Of a stretch of DNA of 64,000 nucleotides, positions 31,415-40,206 are shown one piece after another. How positions within the stretch are numbered: position 1 is the stretch's first letter; each line of letters starts with the position of its first letter. The DNA comes from Chthoniobacteraceae bacterium. Lineage in GTDB: Bacteria; Verrucomicrobiota; Verrucomicrobiia; Chthoniobacterales; Chthoniobacteraceae. The notes beneath the pieces are model-generated. The model did no database searches and was not told the origin of the DNA. It worked only from the letters and a program-made list of their open reading frames with translations. A program made the translations under genes and the position numbers. Location: the NCBI GenBank assembly GCA_947449735.1, contig CANFTB010000028.1, forward strand, positions 1 to 64,000, written 5' to 3'.

Positions 31415-34174
31415 TTAACCGGCCAGAGCCTCTGCTATCCGCCGGATTTCCCCGAGCCTCGCATTCCAGTCGCTTTCGCGCTGACGGTGCTCCGCGACCA
31501 CGTTGGCCGGGGCGCCGCTGACGAAGGTTTCGCTGGAGAGCTTGGCGCGGACCTTGACGAGCTCCTGCTCGATCTTGGTGATTTCCTTGCCGAGCCGCTC
31601 GCGCTCCGCAGCGACGTCTACCAGCCCGTCGAGGGGCAGGTATAAATTGCCTAGCGGCGTCAGGGACGAGGGCGTGCCCCTGGACGGGCTCCAGGCGTCG
31701 TCGGCGTTTTGCAGGGACTCGGCGTTCAGCAGAATGCGGATGACTTCGAGGTCGTGTTCGGAAAGCGGCGCGGTCGCCTGCAGGACGAAGGGAACGCGCT
31801 TGTTCGAGGGCAGGTTGAAGTCGCGGCGCAGGCCGCGGCCCGCCTGAACAACGTCGAAACGGGCCTGGGCGCGGGCCTCGTCCTCGGGGAGTAGTCCGTA
31901 GTGGGCGTGGAAGTCGGCACCGAGGGGTTTGGGCCAGGGCGCTTGCATGAGGGAACGCCCGCCCTGCTCCTCGGGCAGGTCCTGGTGGAAGCCCAGCCCG
32001 TGCCAGAGTTCTTCTGTGATGAAGGGCAGGAAGGGGTGGAAGAGGCGGAGTGCGTGCGCGAGAACGAAGTCCATGACGGCCAGCGTGTTTTCGCGGATGC
32101 CTTCGTTGCCGCTGTTGAGGGAGGCCTTGGCCGCCTCAACGTACCAGTCGCAGTATTCGCTCCAGAAAAAGCGGTAGAGCGTTTGGGCGGCGTCCGAAAA
32201 GCGGTATTCGTCGAGGGCGGTGGAGACTTCGAGGATGGCGGTGTCCAGGCGCAGGAGAATCCACTTGTCGTCGGTAGTGAGCAGCTCGGAGCGGATTTCG
32301 GCCTCTGGGGAGCCGGCCTGCATCTGGCGAAAGCGCGCCGCGTTCCAGAGCTTGGTGCAGAAGTTGCGCCCCAGTTCTACGTTCTTTTCGTCAAACAGAA
32401 CGTCCTGGCCGAGGGGGGCGCTGCGCATCACCCCGAAGCGGAGGGCGTCGGCGCCGAACTTGGCGATGAGGTCGAGGGGGTCTGGCGAATTGCCGAGGGA
32501 CTTGGACATTTTGCGGCCCTGCTTGTCCCGGATGATGCCGGTGAAGTAGACGTTGTCGAAGGGCCGCTCGCCCATGTATTCGAAGCCGGCCATGATCATC
32601 CTGGCGACCCAGAAGAAGATGATATCGGGGCCGGTGACGAGGTCCGTGGTAGGGTAGAAAGCCTTGAGGGTCTGGGTGTTTTCCGGCCAGCCCATGGTGG
32701 CGAAGGGCCAGAGCCAGGAGGAGAACCAGGTGTCGAGCACGTCGCCATCCTGCTCCCATTGAGCAAGGTCGGCCGGCGCCTCCAGTCCGCAGTAAGCGAT
32801 GGAACCGTCTTCGAGCTGGCGCACGGCCTCGGGCGGGACGGCGTGCCCGACGGCTTTGTGGGCGGCCTCGGCGTCGGTGCCCCGGAAGTACCAGACGGGG
32901 ATGCGGTGGCCCCACCAGAGCTGGCGGGAGATGCACCAGTCCTGGAGGTTTTCCATCCAGTGCTCGTAGACCTTGCTCCAGCGCTCTGGGAAGAAGCGCA
33001 TTTTGCCTGAGCGCACCACCTCGCGGGAGGCCTCGGTTGCGGGGTAACGCAGGAACCACTGGCTGCTCAGGCGGGGTTCCACCGGCACGTCGGCCCTCTC
33101 GGAGTAGCCGACGTTGTTCTGGTGGGGTTCCTCTTTGTCGAGGAGCCCGAGTTCGGTCAGGAGCGCGACGGCGACCTTGCGCGCTTCGAAGCGGTCGAGG
33201 CCGGCTAGGTCGGCTCCGGCGAGGGCGTTCATCGTGCCGTCGGGGTGCATGATGTCCACCGCGGCGAGACCGTGGCGCTGGCCGATTTCAAAGTCTGCCT
33301 TGTCGTGCGCGGGGGTGACCTTGAGCACGCCTGTGCCGAAGCCGAACTCGACGTGCGTGTCCGCGATGATCGGCACGAGGCGTTCCGCCTGTGGCAGTTC
33401 GCGCGGGAGCGGGCGCACGGCGTGCAGCCCGATGTATTCCTGATAGCGCGGGTCGTTCGGGTTGACCGCGATGGCCGTGTCGCCGGGAATGGTTTCGGGG
33501 CGCGTCGTGGCGATGGTCAGGAACGTTCCCGGCCGCTCCGCGATTTCCACGCGGAAGTGGGTGAGCGCACCGGACTGCGACTTCATGACGACCTCCTCGT
33601 CGGAGAGCGCCGTGCGCGAGACGGGGCACCAGTTGACCATGCGCTTGCCCCGGTAGATGGCGCCCTTGCGGAAGAGGTCCGCGAAGACCTGCTGGACGCA
33701 CGCGGAGTATTCGGGGTCCATGGTGAAGCGCTCCCGCTTCCAGTCGCACGACGCGCCTAGCTTCTTGAGCTGCTGGATGATGATGCCCCCGTGCTTTTCC
33801 TTCCACTCCCAGACCTTCTCCAAGAACTTCTCGCGGCCCAGGTCGTCGCGGTGCCGGATGGCGCCTGATTTTTTAAGGGTGCGTTCGACCACCGTCTGGG
33901 TGGCGATGCCGGCGTGGTCGGTACCCGGGAGCCAGAGCACTTCTTTGCCGAGCATCCGGGCGCGGCGGGCCAGAATGTCCTGAATGGTATTGTTTAAAAC
34001 GTGGCCGAGGGTCAGCACGCCCGTCACGTTTGGGGGCGGAATGACGATGGAATACGCTGGGCGCGAGGGGCTCACGCGCTCGGGATGCGCGTCGAAGCAG
34101 CCGTCGGCAAGCCACTGGGCGTACCATTTTTCTTCGATTGCCTGGGGTTCGTAGGTCTTTGGAAGCTCGGACAT
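31415..34174 (-). CDS. valS: Valyl-tRNA synthetase
   Basis: 919 residues, the usual length. It charges tRNA-Val. The class I signatures are present: the HIGH-type motif in PPPNVTGVLTLGHVLN (about 46-61) and KMSKS in GRKMSKSLGNSPDPLD (about 550). The editing domain (about 190-330) includes TTRPETIPGDTAIAVNPNDP and TPAHDKADFEIGQRH. The catalytic fold also shows ISRQLWWGHRIPVWYF and FFWVARMIMAGFE. The C-terminal coiled coil (ERERLGKEITKIEQELVKVR ... LSSETFVSGAPANVVAEHRQ) is the typical ValRS tRNA-binding arm. No clear Shine-Dalgarno before ATG 34174. About 90 bp separate it from fumC downstream. Confidence 0.97.
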   Translation of the reverse strand: MSELPKTYEPQAIEEKWYAQWLADGCFDAHPERVSPSRPAYSIVIPPPNVTGVLTLGHVLNNTIQDILARRARMLGKEVLWLPGTDHAGIATQTVVERTLKKSGAIRHRDDLGREKFLEKVWEWKEKHGGIIIQQLKKLGASCDWKRERFTMDPEYSACVQQVFADLFRKGAIYRGKRMVNWCPVSRTALSDEEVVMKSQSGALTHFRVEIAERPGTFLTIATTRPETIPGDTAIAVNPNDPRYQEYIGLHAVRPLPRELPQAERLVPIIADTHVEFGFGTGVLKVTPAHDKADFEIGQRHGLAAVDIMHPDGTMNALAGADLAGLDRFEARKVAVALLTELGLLDKEEPHQNNVGYSERADVPVEPRLSSQWFLRYPATEASREVVRSGKMRFFPERWSKVYEHWMENLQDWCISRQLWWGHRIPVWYFRGTDAEAAHKAVGHAVPPEAVRQLEDGSIAYCGLEAPADLAQWEQDGDVLDTWFSSWLWPFATMGWPENTQTLKAFYPTTDLVTGPDIIFFWVARMIMAGFEYMGERPFDNVYFTGIIRDKQGRKMSKSLGNSPDPLDLIAKFGADALRFGVMRSAPLGQDVLFDEKNVELGRNFCTKLWNAARFRQMQAGSPEAEIRSELLTTDDKWILLRLDTAILEVSTALDEYRFSDAAQTLYRFFWSEYCDWYVEAAKASLNSGNEGIRENTLAVMDFVLAHALRLFHPFLPFITEELWHGLGFHQDLPEEQGGRSLMQAPWPKPLGADFHAHYGLLPEDEARAQARFDVVQAGRGLRRDFNLPSNKRVPFVLQATAPLSEHDLEVIRILLNAESLQNADDAWSPSRGTPSSLTPLGNLYLPLDGLVDVAAERERLGKEITKIEQELVKVRAKLSSETFVSGAPANVVAEHRQRESDWNARLGEIRRIAEALAG

Positions 34175-34299
34175 AAAAAGCGGGAGAGGAATCTCGGGTC
34201 CCCGGGCCGCAATGGCAAGCCCGCCTGTGTGCCGATCGTCTGCCGGGGGGTGAGAAGTGCTGTTGAGTTTCGGCGCTGACTGCGGAATGCTGGGGAGGT

Positions 34300-35013
34300 A
34301 TGCAACGCCCCGAATCCTCTTTGAAGGCGCCCCTGGTCGTGGGAACGATCCATTCTCCGGGCGCGCTCCGCTGCGCCCTCAAGCTCAAGCCGGGCCAGGT
34401 GGATGTTCTCGAGCTGCGCGTGGATGCTTTTGAGGAGTCGCCGGATTTGCTCTGGCGGGCGGTGCCGCGTTTGGGCGCGCCCCTGCTGCTGACGGTGCGG
34501 CATCCCGCGGAGGGTGGCGCGGCAGCCTATGGGCCGGCGCGCCGGCGGGAGCTGTACAGGCAATATTTGCCCAGCGTGGCGTGGGTGGATTTTGAGGTTC
34601 GCTCGATGGGGGTCATGGCGGAAGAAATTGCGCTGGCGTCGGAGCTGGGGGTGCGGGTGGTCATTTCCGACCACCATTTTCGCGGGACTCCATCCCTGGA
34701 GGTCTTGAAAAAGCGGTTTGCAAGGGCGCAGGCCTGCCAGCCGGAACTGGTCAAGGTGGCGGCGACAGCTCGGACGCCCGCGGAGCTGGAGCGGTTGCTG
34801 GCGTTTCTAAACTGGAGCGAGCGGCGGCAGGCGGGAAGGCTCTCTGTGATGGGAATGGGTCGCTATGGGCAGATGTCCCGGCTGCTTCTGGGGAGTTGCG
34901 GTTCGGTTTTGAACTACGGATATCTGGACACGCCTCAGGTCTCCGGTCAGTGGCCGGCGGTGTTGCTCAAGCAGAGACTTGCCGAGCTTGGGGGTGGCGG
35001 GGCGGGGGATTGA
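34300..35013 (+). CDS. aroD: Type I 3-dehydroquinate dehydratase
   Basis: 237 residues. It dehydrates 3-dehydroquinate in the shikimate pathway through a Schiff base. The residues needed are in place: ELRVDAFEE near 38, TVRHPAEGG (Arg), SDHHFRGTPS (catalytic His, about 127) and ELVKVAATARTPAE (Schiff-base Lys, about 152). The final LSVMGMGRYGQMSRLL and FGSxxxY-like GSVLNYGYLDTPQVSGQWP also fit the family. A GGGAGG Shine-Dalgarno lies 8 bp before the ATG. It is divergent from valS across about 125 bp. Confidence 0.93.
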   Translation: MQRPESSLKAPLVVGTIHSPGALRCALKLKPGQVDVLELRVDAFEESPDLLWRAVPRLGAPLLLTVRHPAEGGAAAYGPARRRELYRQYLPSVAWVDFEVRSMGVMAEEIALASELGVRVVISDHHFRGTPSLEVLKKRFARAQACQPELVKVAATARTPAELERLLAFLNWSERRQAGRLSVMGMGRYGQMSRLLLGSCGSVLNYGYLDTPQVSGQWPAVLLKQRLAELGGGGAGD

Positions 35014-35126
35014 CCCGCGGGCGTGCCGCTTTTCGCCGGCGTGGGGAGGATTTCCGAAGAAAACGCAGTTGGGGGTGGTTGCGGGGTATGCTTTGTGCTA
35101 CCAGTCACAGAAACCCCTTTAAACTT

Positions 35127-36947
35127 ATGGCTGGCATCCAACTCTCAGGCTTGGCGTCCGGAATGGACTGGAAGACAACCGTCGACCAGCTCATGCAGAT
35201 TGAGCAGGTCCCGCAGGATACGCTCAAGAAGAAGCAGGCGTTGGTGACGAGGACTCAGTCCGCCTACGATACGCTCAAGACGAATCTGACGTCTCTCAAG
35301 AACGCGGCGTTTGCGCTCCAGACGGGGTTGAGCGGGTTTCCGCGTGCGGCGTCGGTGACGGCCAATGACACTTCCACGTCTGCTTCGGATGCGGTTGCGA
35401 CGACTTCCTCGGGGGCCGCGATTGGGGATTACCGGTTGAACGTGACGTCCCTGGGGTCGGCCTCGAAGCTCACGGGGGTTGCTTCGTCTGCGAGGCCAGA
35501 TCAGTCGACTGCCTCGAGTCTCACTTTGGCAGATTACGGCGTAACCGCCGGCACGGTGACGATCAATGGTACGCAGTACAGCATTTCCGCATCAGACTTA
35601 AGTTCGAGTCTTGATTCTTTTTTTGGGCTAAGCGGGTCGCACAATAAACTTGGGGCAGCAAACACGATCGCCTCTGGTTTCAGTGCCTCTGTTGATGCGT
35701 CTGGAAACCTGATGTTGCAGGCCGGGACGGGATCGGGTGCGACTGGGTTCTCTGTGGGTTCCTCAGGCGACACGAGTAACTTTATGGCCGCCTTGGGGAT
35801 GAGCTACAATTCCGCGCTCTCGACTGGAGTGAGTGCGAATGCAGCCTACACGCAGACCATGCCGACTGCGGCGTTGGGTAAGGTGACGTTGGCCGGACTT
35901 ACAACCCCGTTTGGTGTCGGTGTGGCTGCGGAATCTCTCAAAATCAACGGTGTTTCCGTGGGAAGCTTCAGTTCCACGTCGAGCTTGGGTTCTGTGATTT
36001 CGGCCATCAACAGCAATCCAACCACGGGTGTGACTGCTTCCGTGGATGGCACCACTGGCAAGCTGGTTCTTACGGGAAGCTCTCTTGGCCGCACCGCGAT
36101 ATCTGCGGCAGGTTCGGGTAGTAACTTGCTAGCCACGCTTGGTTTGGGGGCAGGGGCGACTTCTGTCGAGGGAACCGGTATGTCTTACACCTTGTACGCA
36201 AATGGCGGTGCGGGTGTTGCTGGTACTAGCGATACTTCGACGATCGACTTGTCCCAGTACGGGTACGGGCCGACCACGGTTGCCGTTTCCAACATTGGCG
36301 ACTTTAAGGTCCGCGTCTCCAGCAGCGGGGCGGAATACAAGACGAAGATCAACTCCCTTATTTCTGCGTACAACGACCTGAAGCAGATGCTGGAGGATTC
36401 CACCAAGATTACGGTGGGCAGCGACGGGAAGGTGTCTGCCAGCGTCTTCTCCAGCCGGGCGGACATCAACAATCTGCTTTCGACGATCAAGAGTAAAGTC
36501 TACTCCCAAGTTTCTGACAACACCGGGGGCACGGTCAATTCCAGTTATGATACCGCTGGCAAGATCGGCTTGGGTTTTGATTCGACCGGGAAGATGCAGA
36601 TCACGGATTCGACCAAGCTGGATGCGGCTCTAGCCAACAATCCTTCTTTCGTGGATTCCCTCTTCAACCTGAACAAGGGTGTGACCTCCGCGCTCTCTCC
36701 TCAGAATCAGGGGATCGCGACGCGCATCTACAACATCACCAATTCGATGGTTTCGACAGGCGGGCTGGTTCTGACTGCCAAGGCGTCTCTGACGACCCAG
36801 AACACCCGGTTGCAGTCTCAGATCGATTCGATGACACGCACGCTGGCGCAGCAGCGCACTTCGCTGGAGCGGAGTTTCATCGCGATGGAGCAGGCTCAGT
36901 CCCGCTACCAGAGCATGACGTCCCAGCTTACAAACGCTTTCAAATGA
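35127..36947 (+). CDS. fliD: Flagellar filament cap protein FliD
   Basis: 606 residues. FliD forms the cap that guides flagellin assembly at the filament tip. The N-terminal domain (MAGIQLSGLASGMDWKTTVDQ ... LMQIEQVPQDTLKKKQA) has the family pattern GLxSGxDxxxxVxxLMxxE. The middle is Ser/Thr/Gly-rich beta structure. The C-terminal FliD_C part includes YKTKINSLISAYNDLKQMLE, KIGLGFDSTGKMQI, and the final helix ARxxSLxxxFxxMEQAxSRYQSMTSQLTNAF. ATG 35127 is used because the family starts here; longer in-frame starts overlap aroD. It opens the flagellar island and overlaps the next gene by ATGA. Confidence 0.95.
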   Translation: MAGIQLSGLASGMDWKTTVDQLMQIEQVPQDTLKKKQALVTRTQSAYDTLKTNLTSLKNAAFALQTGLSGFPRAASVTANDTSTSASDAVATTSSGAAIGDYRLNVTSLGSASKLTGVASSARPDQSTASSLTLADYGVTAGTVTINGTQYSISASDLSSSLDSFFGLSGSHNKLGAANTIASGFSASVDASGNLMLQAGTGSGATGFSVGSSGDTSNFMAALGMSYNSALSTGVSANAAYTQTMPTAALGKVTLAGLTTPFGVGVAAESLKINGVSVGSFSSTSSLGSVISAINSNPTTGVTASVDGTTGKLVLTGSSLGRTAISAAGSGSNLLATLGLGAGATSVEGTGMSYTLYANGGAGVAGTSDTSTIDLSQYGYGPTTVAVSNIGDFKVRVSSSGAEYKTKINSLISAYNDLKQMLEDSTKITVGSDGKVSASVFSSRADINNLLSTIKSKVYSQVSDNTGGTVNSSYDTAGKIGLGFDSTGKMQITDSTKLDAALANNPSFVDSLFNLNKGVTSALSPQNQGIATRIYNITNSMVSTGGLVLTAKASLTTQNTRLQSQIDSMTRTLAQQRTSLERSFIAMEQAQSRYQSMTSQLTNAFK

Positions 36948-37591
36948 AGCAATTGAGACTTATTATTTTGTCCGCGGCGGGGGCTCTTACGGTCGCGGGC
37001 TGCCAGTCTGACAAGGTGGCGGGCAAGCCGAGGGCGGATGCGCCCCAGAACTGGTTTGTGCCATCCTCTCCCGGACGTGTGATGCGTCGCGTCGCGATGC
37101 TGCCGATTTATCATGCCCGCCTGCCCGGGGAGGTGCTGAAGGACGTGGATGCCGCGTTGCTGTCCGAGCTTTCCAAGAAGGCGATTTTTGAGGTGGTACC
37201 GGTCTCCCGCGCCGAACTGGAGGGACTCATCAGCCTGCGCGAGGTTTCGTCTGTGGAAACCATTCCGGGGGATTTGTTTCCAAAGCTACGGGAGCATTAT
37301 GGAGTGGAGGGTGTGATGCTGACGGATTTGACTCACTATTCGCCGTATCGGCCTGTCTCGATTGGGGTACGCTCGAAGTTGGTGGATATCGAGAGCGGCA
37401 AGATCCACTGGGCTAGTGATATTTTGCTGGATTCAGGCAATGCCAATGTGGCCAGGGCGGCCAAGGATTATCAGAAGGTCATGTGCCGCGATAATTTCCC
37501 CATACAGAGCGACGGGGGCACCGTTCTTATGAGCCCTCGGCTTTTTGTGAAGTTCGCGGCGTTTTCGAACTACGCGAGCTTGCAAAGATGA
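36944..37591 (+). CDS. FlgO/CsgG-like lipoprotein
   Basis: 215 residues. The signal MKQLRLIILSAAGALTVAGC has a lipobox (TVAGC, Cys 20), so it is an outer-envelope lipoprotein. The mature part has RVMRRVAMLPIYHARLPGEV, DVDAALLSELSKKAIFEVVP and VSRAELEGLISLREVSSVE, then HYGVEGVMLTDLTHYSPYRP and VRSKLVDIESGKIHWASDI. This is the pattern seen in CsgG/TolB-N/FlgO-type domains (a short strand, a helix with 'xxLxxxLxxxxxFxVVxR', then 'GVxxxxxGxLT'). FlgO has a role in outer-membrane anchoring of the flagellum in Vibrio. It overlaps fliD by ATGA, suggesting coupled translation and a flagellar role. Confidence 0.7.
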   Translation: MKQLRLIILSAAGALTVAGCQSDKVAGKPRADAPQNWFVPSSPGRVMRRVAMLPIYHARLPGEVLKDVDAALLSELSKKAIFEVVPVSRAELEGLISLREVSSVETIPGDLFPKLREHYGVEGVMLTDLTHYSPYRPVSIGVRSKLVDIESGKIHWASDILLDSGNANVARAAKDYQKVMCRDNFPIQSDGGTVLMSPRLFVKFAAFSNYASLQR

Positions 37592-37611
37592 GTGCAGCTG
37601 ATCTAATTTCC

Positions 37612-37638
37612 TAAAGTTTTCCCGTTTTATACCGACAT
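37612..37638 (+). promoter_or_regulatory. Sigma-28-type promoter
   Basis: TAAA (37612-37615), exactly 15 bp, then ACCGACAT (37631-37638) compare well with the flagellar sigma-28 consensus TAAA-N15-GCCGATAA (5 of 8 in the -10 part). The start codon of the next gene is at 37646, so the predicted transcript would begin at or within a few bases of the ATG. fliA, encoding the matching sigma factor, is in the same island. Confidence 0.55.
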
Positions 37639-37645
37639 AGTTGTT

Positions 37646-37966
37646 ATGAGCATTCAACCCTTACGTTCAGTTGGAGCAGGTGTCACGGCAGCACAAGCCG
37701 CCGCGCAAGCGGCCGCCGCTGCACAGGCCGCGCAGACGGCGCATGGTCCCCGTCCTAAAGACGGTGTACGCCGCCCCCACGCAGATGAGGACCAAAATGT
37801 TTTTTCCCCTCCAGGGGTGATGTCCCGTTTGGTGAAGTCGATGCGCGCCGACGAAGTGATCCGCGCCGAGGCGGTGACTCGCGGAAGCGAGCTGTCTGCG
37901 AGCAAGGGTTACCCTTCTGACACGGTGGTGAACACTGTGGCTTCCCGGTTGGTGGGCGGGCAGTAG
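37646..37966 (+). CDS. Ala-rich hypothetical protein of the flagellar island
   Basis: 106 residues. Residues 12-32 are nearly all Ala and Gln (AAQAAAQAAAAAQAAQTA), followed by a basic, polar part (HGPRPKDGVRRPHADEDQNV) and a C-terminal helical part (VMSRLVKSMRADEVIRAEAV ... DTVVNTVASRLVGG). No signal peptide or membrane segment. It is placed between the fliD unit and fliS and has its own sigma-28-type promoter, so a late flagellar role is likely. The size and position might suggest an anti-sigma factor of FlgM type, but the FlgM C-terminal pattern is not evident, so I leave it unnamed. Confidence 0.6.
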   Translation: MSIQPLRSVGAGVTAAQAAAQAAAAAQAAQTAHGPRPKDGVRRPHADEDQNVFSPPGVMSRLVKSMRADEVIRAEAVTRGSELSASKGYPSDTVVNTVASRLVGGQ

Positions 37967-37982
37967 TCGGTTGCTCATTCTG

Positions 37983-38384
37983 ATGCAGGACGCCCAGTTC
38001 GCGCAGCTGTACAAGCAGGCTTCCGTAAATACGGCCAGCCCAGGGGTTCTTGTTTTGATGTTGTACGATGGAGCGCTACAGTCGCTCCATCGTGCGGAAT
38101 ATGGTTTCGCTCTTGAGAGTCCGACGAAGCGGTTTGAGGAAATTCACAATGGGCTCATGCGAGCCCATCAGATTTTGCGGGAATTGCAGCAGTCTCTTGA
38201 TCTGGAAGTAGACTCCGAGTTCGGCGATCGCATGTATGCGCTTTACGGGTTCATGTTGGACAAAATTTTTGAGGCCAATGTGAAGAAAGAGGTGGAAGGT
38301 TTGCCTCCAGTGATTGAGATGCTGAAGTCGATACGGGATTCTTGGGAGGAAATGCTGAAGGGTACCCCGGACCTTCTGCTCTGA
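37983..38384 (+). CDS. fliS: Flagellin export chaperone FliS
   Basis: 133 residues, typical length. FliS binds the flagellin C-terminus in the cytoplasm and keeps it from polymerising early. The family start MQDAQFAQLYKQASVNTASP and VLVLMLYDGALQSLHRAEYG (about 23-42) match 'YxxxxVxTAxPxxLVxMLYDGAxxxLxxA'. It is all helical, with LDLEVDSEFGDRMYALYGFM later. ATG 37983 gives the conserved start; the TTG 12 bases earlier is not needed. The gene follows the Ala-rich gene by 16 bp and is followed by a FliT-like gene, the usual chaperone pairing. Confidence 0.9.
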   Translation: MQDAQFAQLYKQASVNTASPGVLVLMLYDGALQSLHRAEYGFALESPTKRFEEIHNGLMRAHQILRELQQSLDLEVDSEFGDRMYALYGFMLDKIFEANVKKEVEGLPPVIEMLKSIRDSWEEMLKGTPDLLL

Positions 38385-38452
38385 TTTTGGCAACTTTTTA
38401 GTCGGTTTTTCAAAACGCGTCGGGGAGGTGGGATACACTGGCGCGCAATCCT

Positions 38453-38845
38453 ATGTCCGGCACACGGAAACCGCGGCAATCTGGAATTTCCGTTTTTTGG
38501 AATCTGCTTTCCGCGCTGGAGCAGGCCGTGCAGCTAGAGTCTCAGGCGATCAGGGAGAGGGACTTCCACGCGATGACGGTGCTGCACGACGCCAAGCGAT
38601 CGGACTTCGAGAGGCTCGTTGCCTTGGGCAAGCGTCTTGGCATTGATCGATCCAGCCAGGAACTGGACGTGCGGATGAGGGCCCTTGCGCAGAGTGAGGC
38701 GAGAAACGCGGAAATGGCTCGCCAAGCCGCCGAGTTGTTTCGGGATGAGTTGCGAAAAATGAACGGCGACTCGAGAAAGTTGAAGAATTTCCGTCAAGCT
38801 TACGTGGGAGAGCCATCCAAACCTGACTTTACAGCCGAAGGTTAA
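38453..38845 (+). CDS. FliT/FlgN-like flagellar export chaperone
   Basis: 130 residues, helical throughout with no signal peptide: LLSALEQAVQLESQAIRERD, FHAMTVLHDAKRSDFERLVA, LDVRMRALAQSEARNAEMAR and AELFRDELRKMNGDSRKLKN. Three long amphipathic helices with the pattern 'LxxLxxxLxxExxAIxxxDxxxLxxLxxxKxxLxxxL' are the FlgN/FliT arrangement, and the position right after fliS supports FliT. These chaperones bring hook-associated proteins or FliD to the export gate. The sequence alone does not distinguish FliT from FlgN. The ATG is preceded by a GATACACT stretch that may hold a -10 box. Confidence 0.6.
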   Translation: MSGTRKPRQSGISVFWNLLSALEQAVQLESQAIRERDFHAMTVLHDAKRSDFERLVALGKRLGIDRSSQELDVRMRALAQSEARNAEMARQAAELFRDELRKMNGDSRKLKNFRQAYVGEPSKPDFTAEG

Positions 38846-38849
38846 GTTA

Positions 38850-40118
38850 ATGAGCTCATCCCAATCCCTCCATTCCTCAATCTTAATTGTAGACGATGAC
38901 GCCGATGTGCTGGCGGCACTTTCTCAGACGCTTGAGTCCGTGTGTGATAGCATCATTTGTTGCACGGGCTCAGCCGCCGCGCTTCGGGAACTCGAGCGCG
39001 AGCAGTTTTCGGTTGTACTCACGGATCAGTACATGCCGGAAATGAACGGAATCCAGCTTCTGGAGCGGGTGCGGGAGCTGCAGCCGAACTGCTCGAGGTT
39101 GTTGATGACAGGAATGGTCGGTGTCGAGACCTTGGTGGGGGCGATTAATTCCGGTGAAATTTATCGTTTCGTCTCAAAGCCTTGGCAAAAGGCGGATTTG
39201 CTGGCGACGATCGAGAACGCAGTGCAACGGTTCGAGCTGTTGAATGAGAACGAAAGGCTTCATTCCGAAACCCTCAGGTTGAATATGCGGTTGGAGGGGG
39301 CAAATGCCTCTCTTCGCCAGAGCCTGGAGACCGTCACGGAGCAGAAAACCACCATCGACCGTGCGCACGACGCTCTCAGGCAGAATTTTGACCACTCGCT
39401 TGGTTTGTGTTTCCGTTTGATCAGCACCTTTTACCCCCTCTTGGGTAAGCAGGCGCAGGCCGTGGTGGAAATCTGCAGGGCCATGGCTGCCTCGGAGTAT
39501 TTTAGTGACGCCGAGAGGCACGTGCTGATGACGAGCGCGTGGATCTATGACATTGGCCTGGTTGCGCTGGACAGACCGCTGCTTCACAAACTTTTGACCC
39601 GGCCGGAGTCGTGTTCGCCCGAGGAGCGCGCCCTGATGTGCCATCATCCGATTATTGGACAGACGCTTGCGGCTTTTGTGGATCAGCTGCAGGAGGTAGG
39701 CGCCACGATACGCGCCCACCACGAAAGGTTTGACGGGTCGGGATATCCCGACGGAAAGGCGGCTGAGGCCATTCCGTGGACCGCCCGCTGCCTGGCTGTT
39801 GCCGTGGCCTATGTTCAGACGGGTCTGCCGAGGGAGGAGGCATGTGAGTTTGTCCGCGCGGAGTCGGGAAGAGCTTTTGACCCGGAGGCGGTAAGGTTGT
39901 TTTTCAGGGCGAACCGCCTGTCGAATTTGCCCCCGAATGTGAAGGAGGTTCTGATGAGCGAACTTAGGCCGGGAATGCAGCTCGCCAGGGGTATTTTGAC
40001 GCCGTCTGGAATGCTTTTAGTGCCGGAAGGACAGACCTTGAATGAAGTCTCTATTTACAAGCTGACCAACCACAACCGGCTCAATCTGGTGACCGAGCGG
40101 CTTCTGATTTACGGTTAA
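38850..40118 (+). CDS. Response regulator with degenerate HD-GYP domain
   Basis: 422 residues. The receiver domain (about 10-125) has the acid pocket VDDDADV, the phospho-acceptor Asp in VVLTDQYMPEMNG (about 58) and the Lys in FVSKPW (about 108), so it should be phosphorylated. A helical linker (about 125-180) follows. The C-terminal domain has the HD-GYP layout: CHHPIIGQ, RAHHERFDGSGYPDG and IPWTARCLAVA are kept, but the metal-binding HD is YD (WIYDIGLVALD) and the 'D-YDAL' site is changed to AYVQTG. Catalysis of c-di-GMP breakdown is therefore unlikely; a binding or signalling role is possible. It lies between the export-chaperone and rod genes. Confidence 0.85.
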   Translation: MSSSQSLHSSILIVDDDADVLAALSQTLESVCDSIICCTGSAAALRELEREQFSVVLTDQYMPEMNGIQLLERVRELQPNCSRLLMTGMVGVETLVGAINSGEIYRFVSKPWQKADLLATIENAVQRFELLNENERLHSETLRLNMRLEGANASLRQSLETVTEQKTTIDRAHDALRQNFDHSLGLCFRLISTFYPLLGKQAQAVVEICRAMAASEYFSDAERHVLMTSAWIYDIGLVALDRPLLHKLLTRPESCSPEERALMCHHPIIGQTLAAFVDQLQEVGATIRAHHERFDGSGYPDGKAAEAIPWTARCLAVAVAYVQTGLPREEACEFVRAESGRAFDPEAVRLFFRANRLSNLPPNVKEVLMSELRPGMQLARGILTPSGMLLVPEGQTLNEVSIYKLTNHNRLNLVTERLLIYG

Positions 40119-40178
40119 GCAGTGGTTTGGCGCGCGGGTTAGGAATAAAACAGGCCGCGCAGGGAGCCGGTGGCAAGG

Positions 40179-40194
40179 TGGCATAATCCTTGCT
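40179..40194 (+). promoter_or_regulatory. Sigma-54-type promoter (-24/-12)
   Basis: TGGCATAATCCTTGCT matches the consensus TGGCAC-N5-TTGCW, with GG and GC 12 bases apart. The predicted start lies 11-14 bases beyond the -12 GC, at about 40204-40207, and the next gene starts at ATG 40207. An AGAAGG directly before the ATG would then lie upstream of, or at, the transcript end. Confidence 0.65.
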
Positions 40195-40206
40195 TCTGTC
40201 AGAAGG

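Noticed and set aside
35080-35110. Possible sigma-54 promoter before fliD (TGGTTGCGGGGTATGCT).
   Set aside because: GG-to-GC spacing is one base too long, and this class tolerates little change in spacing.
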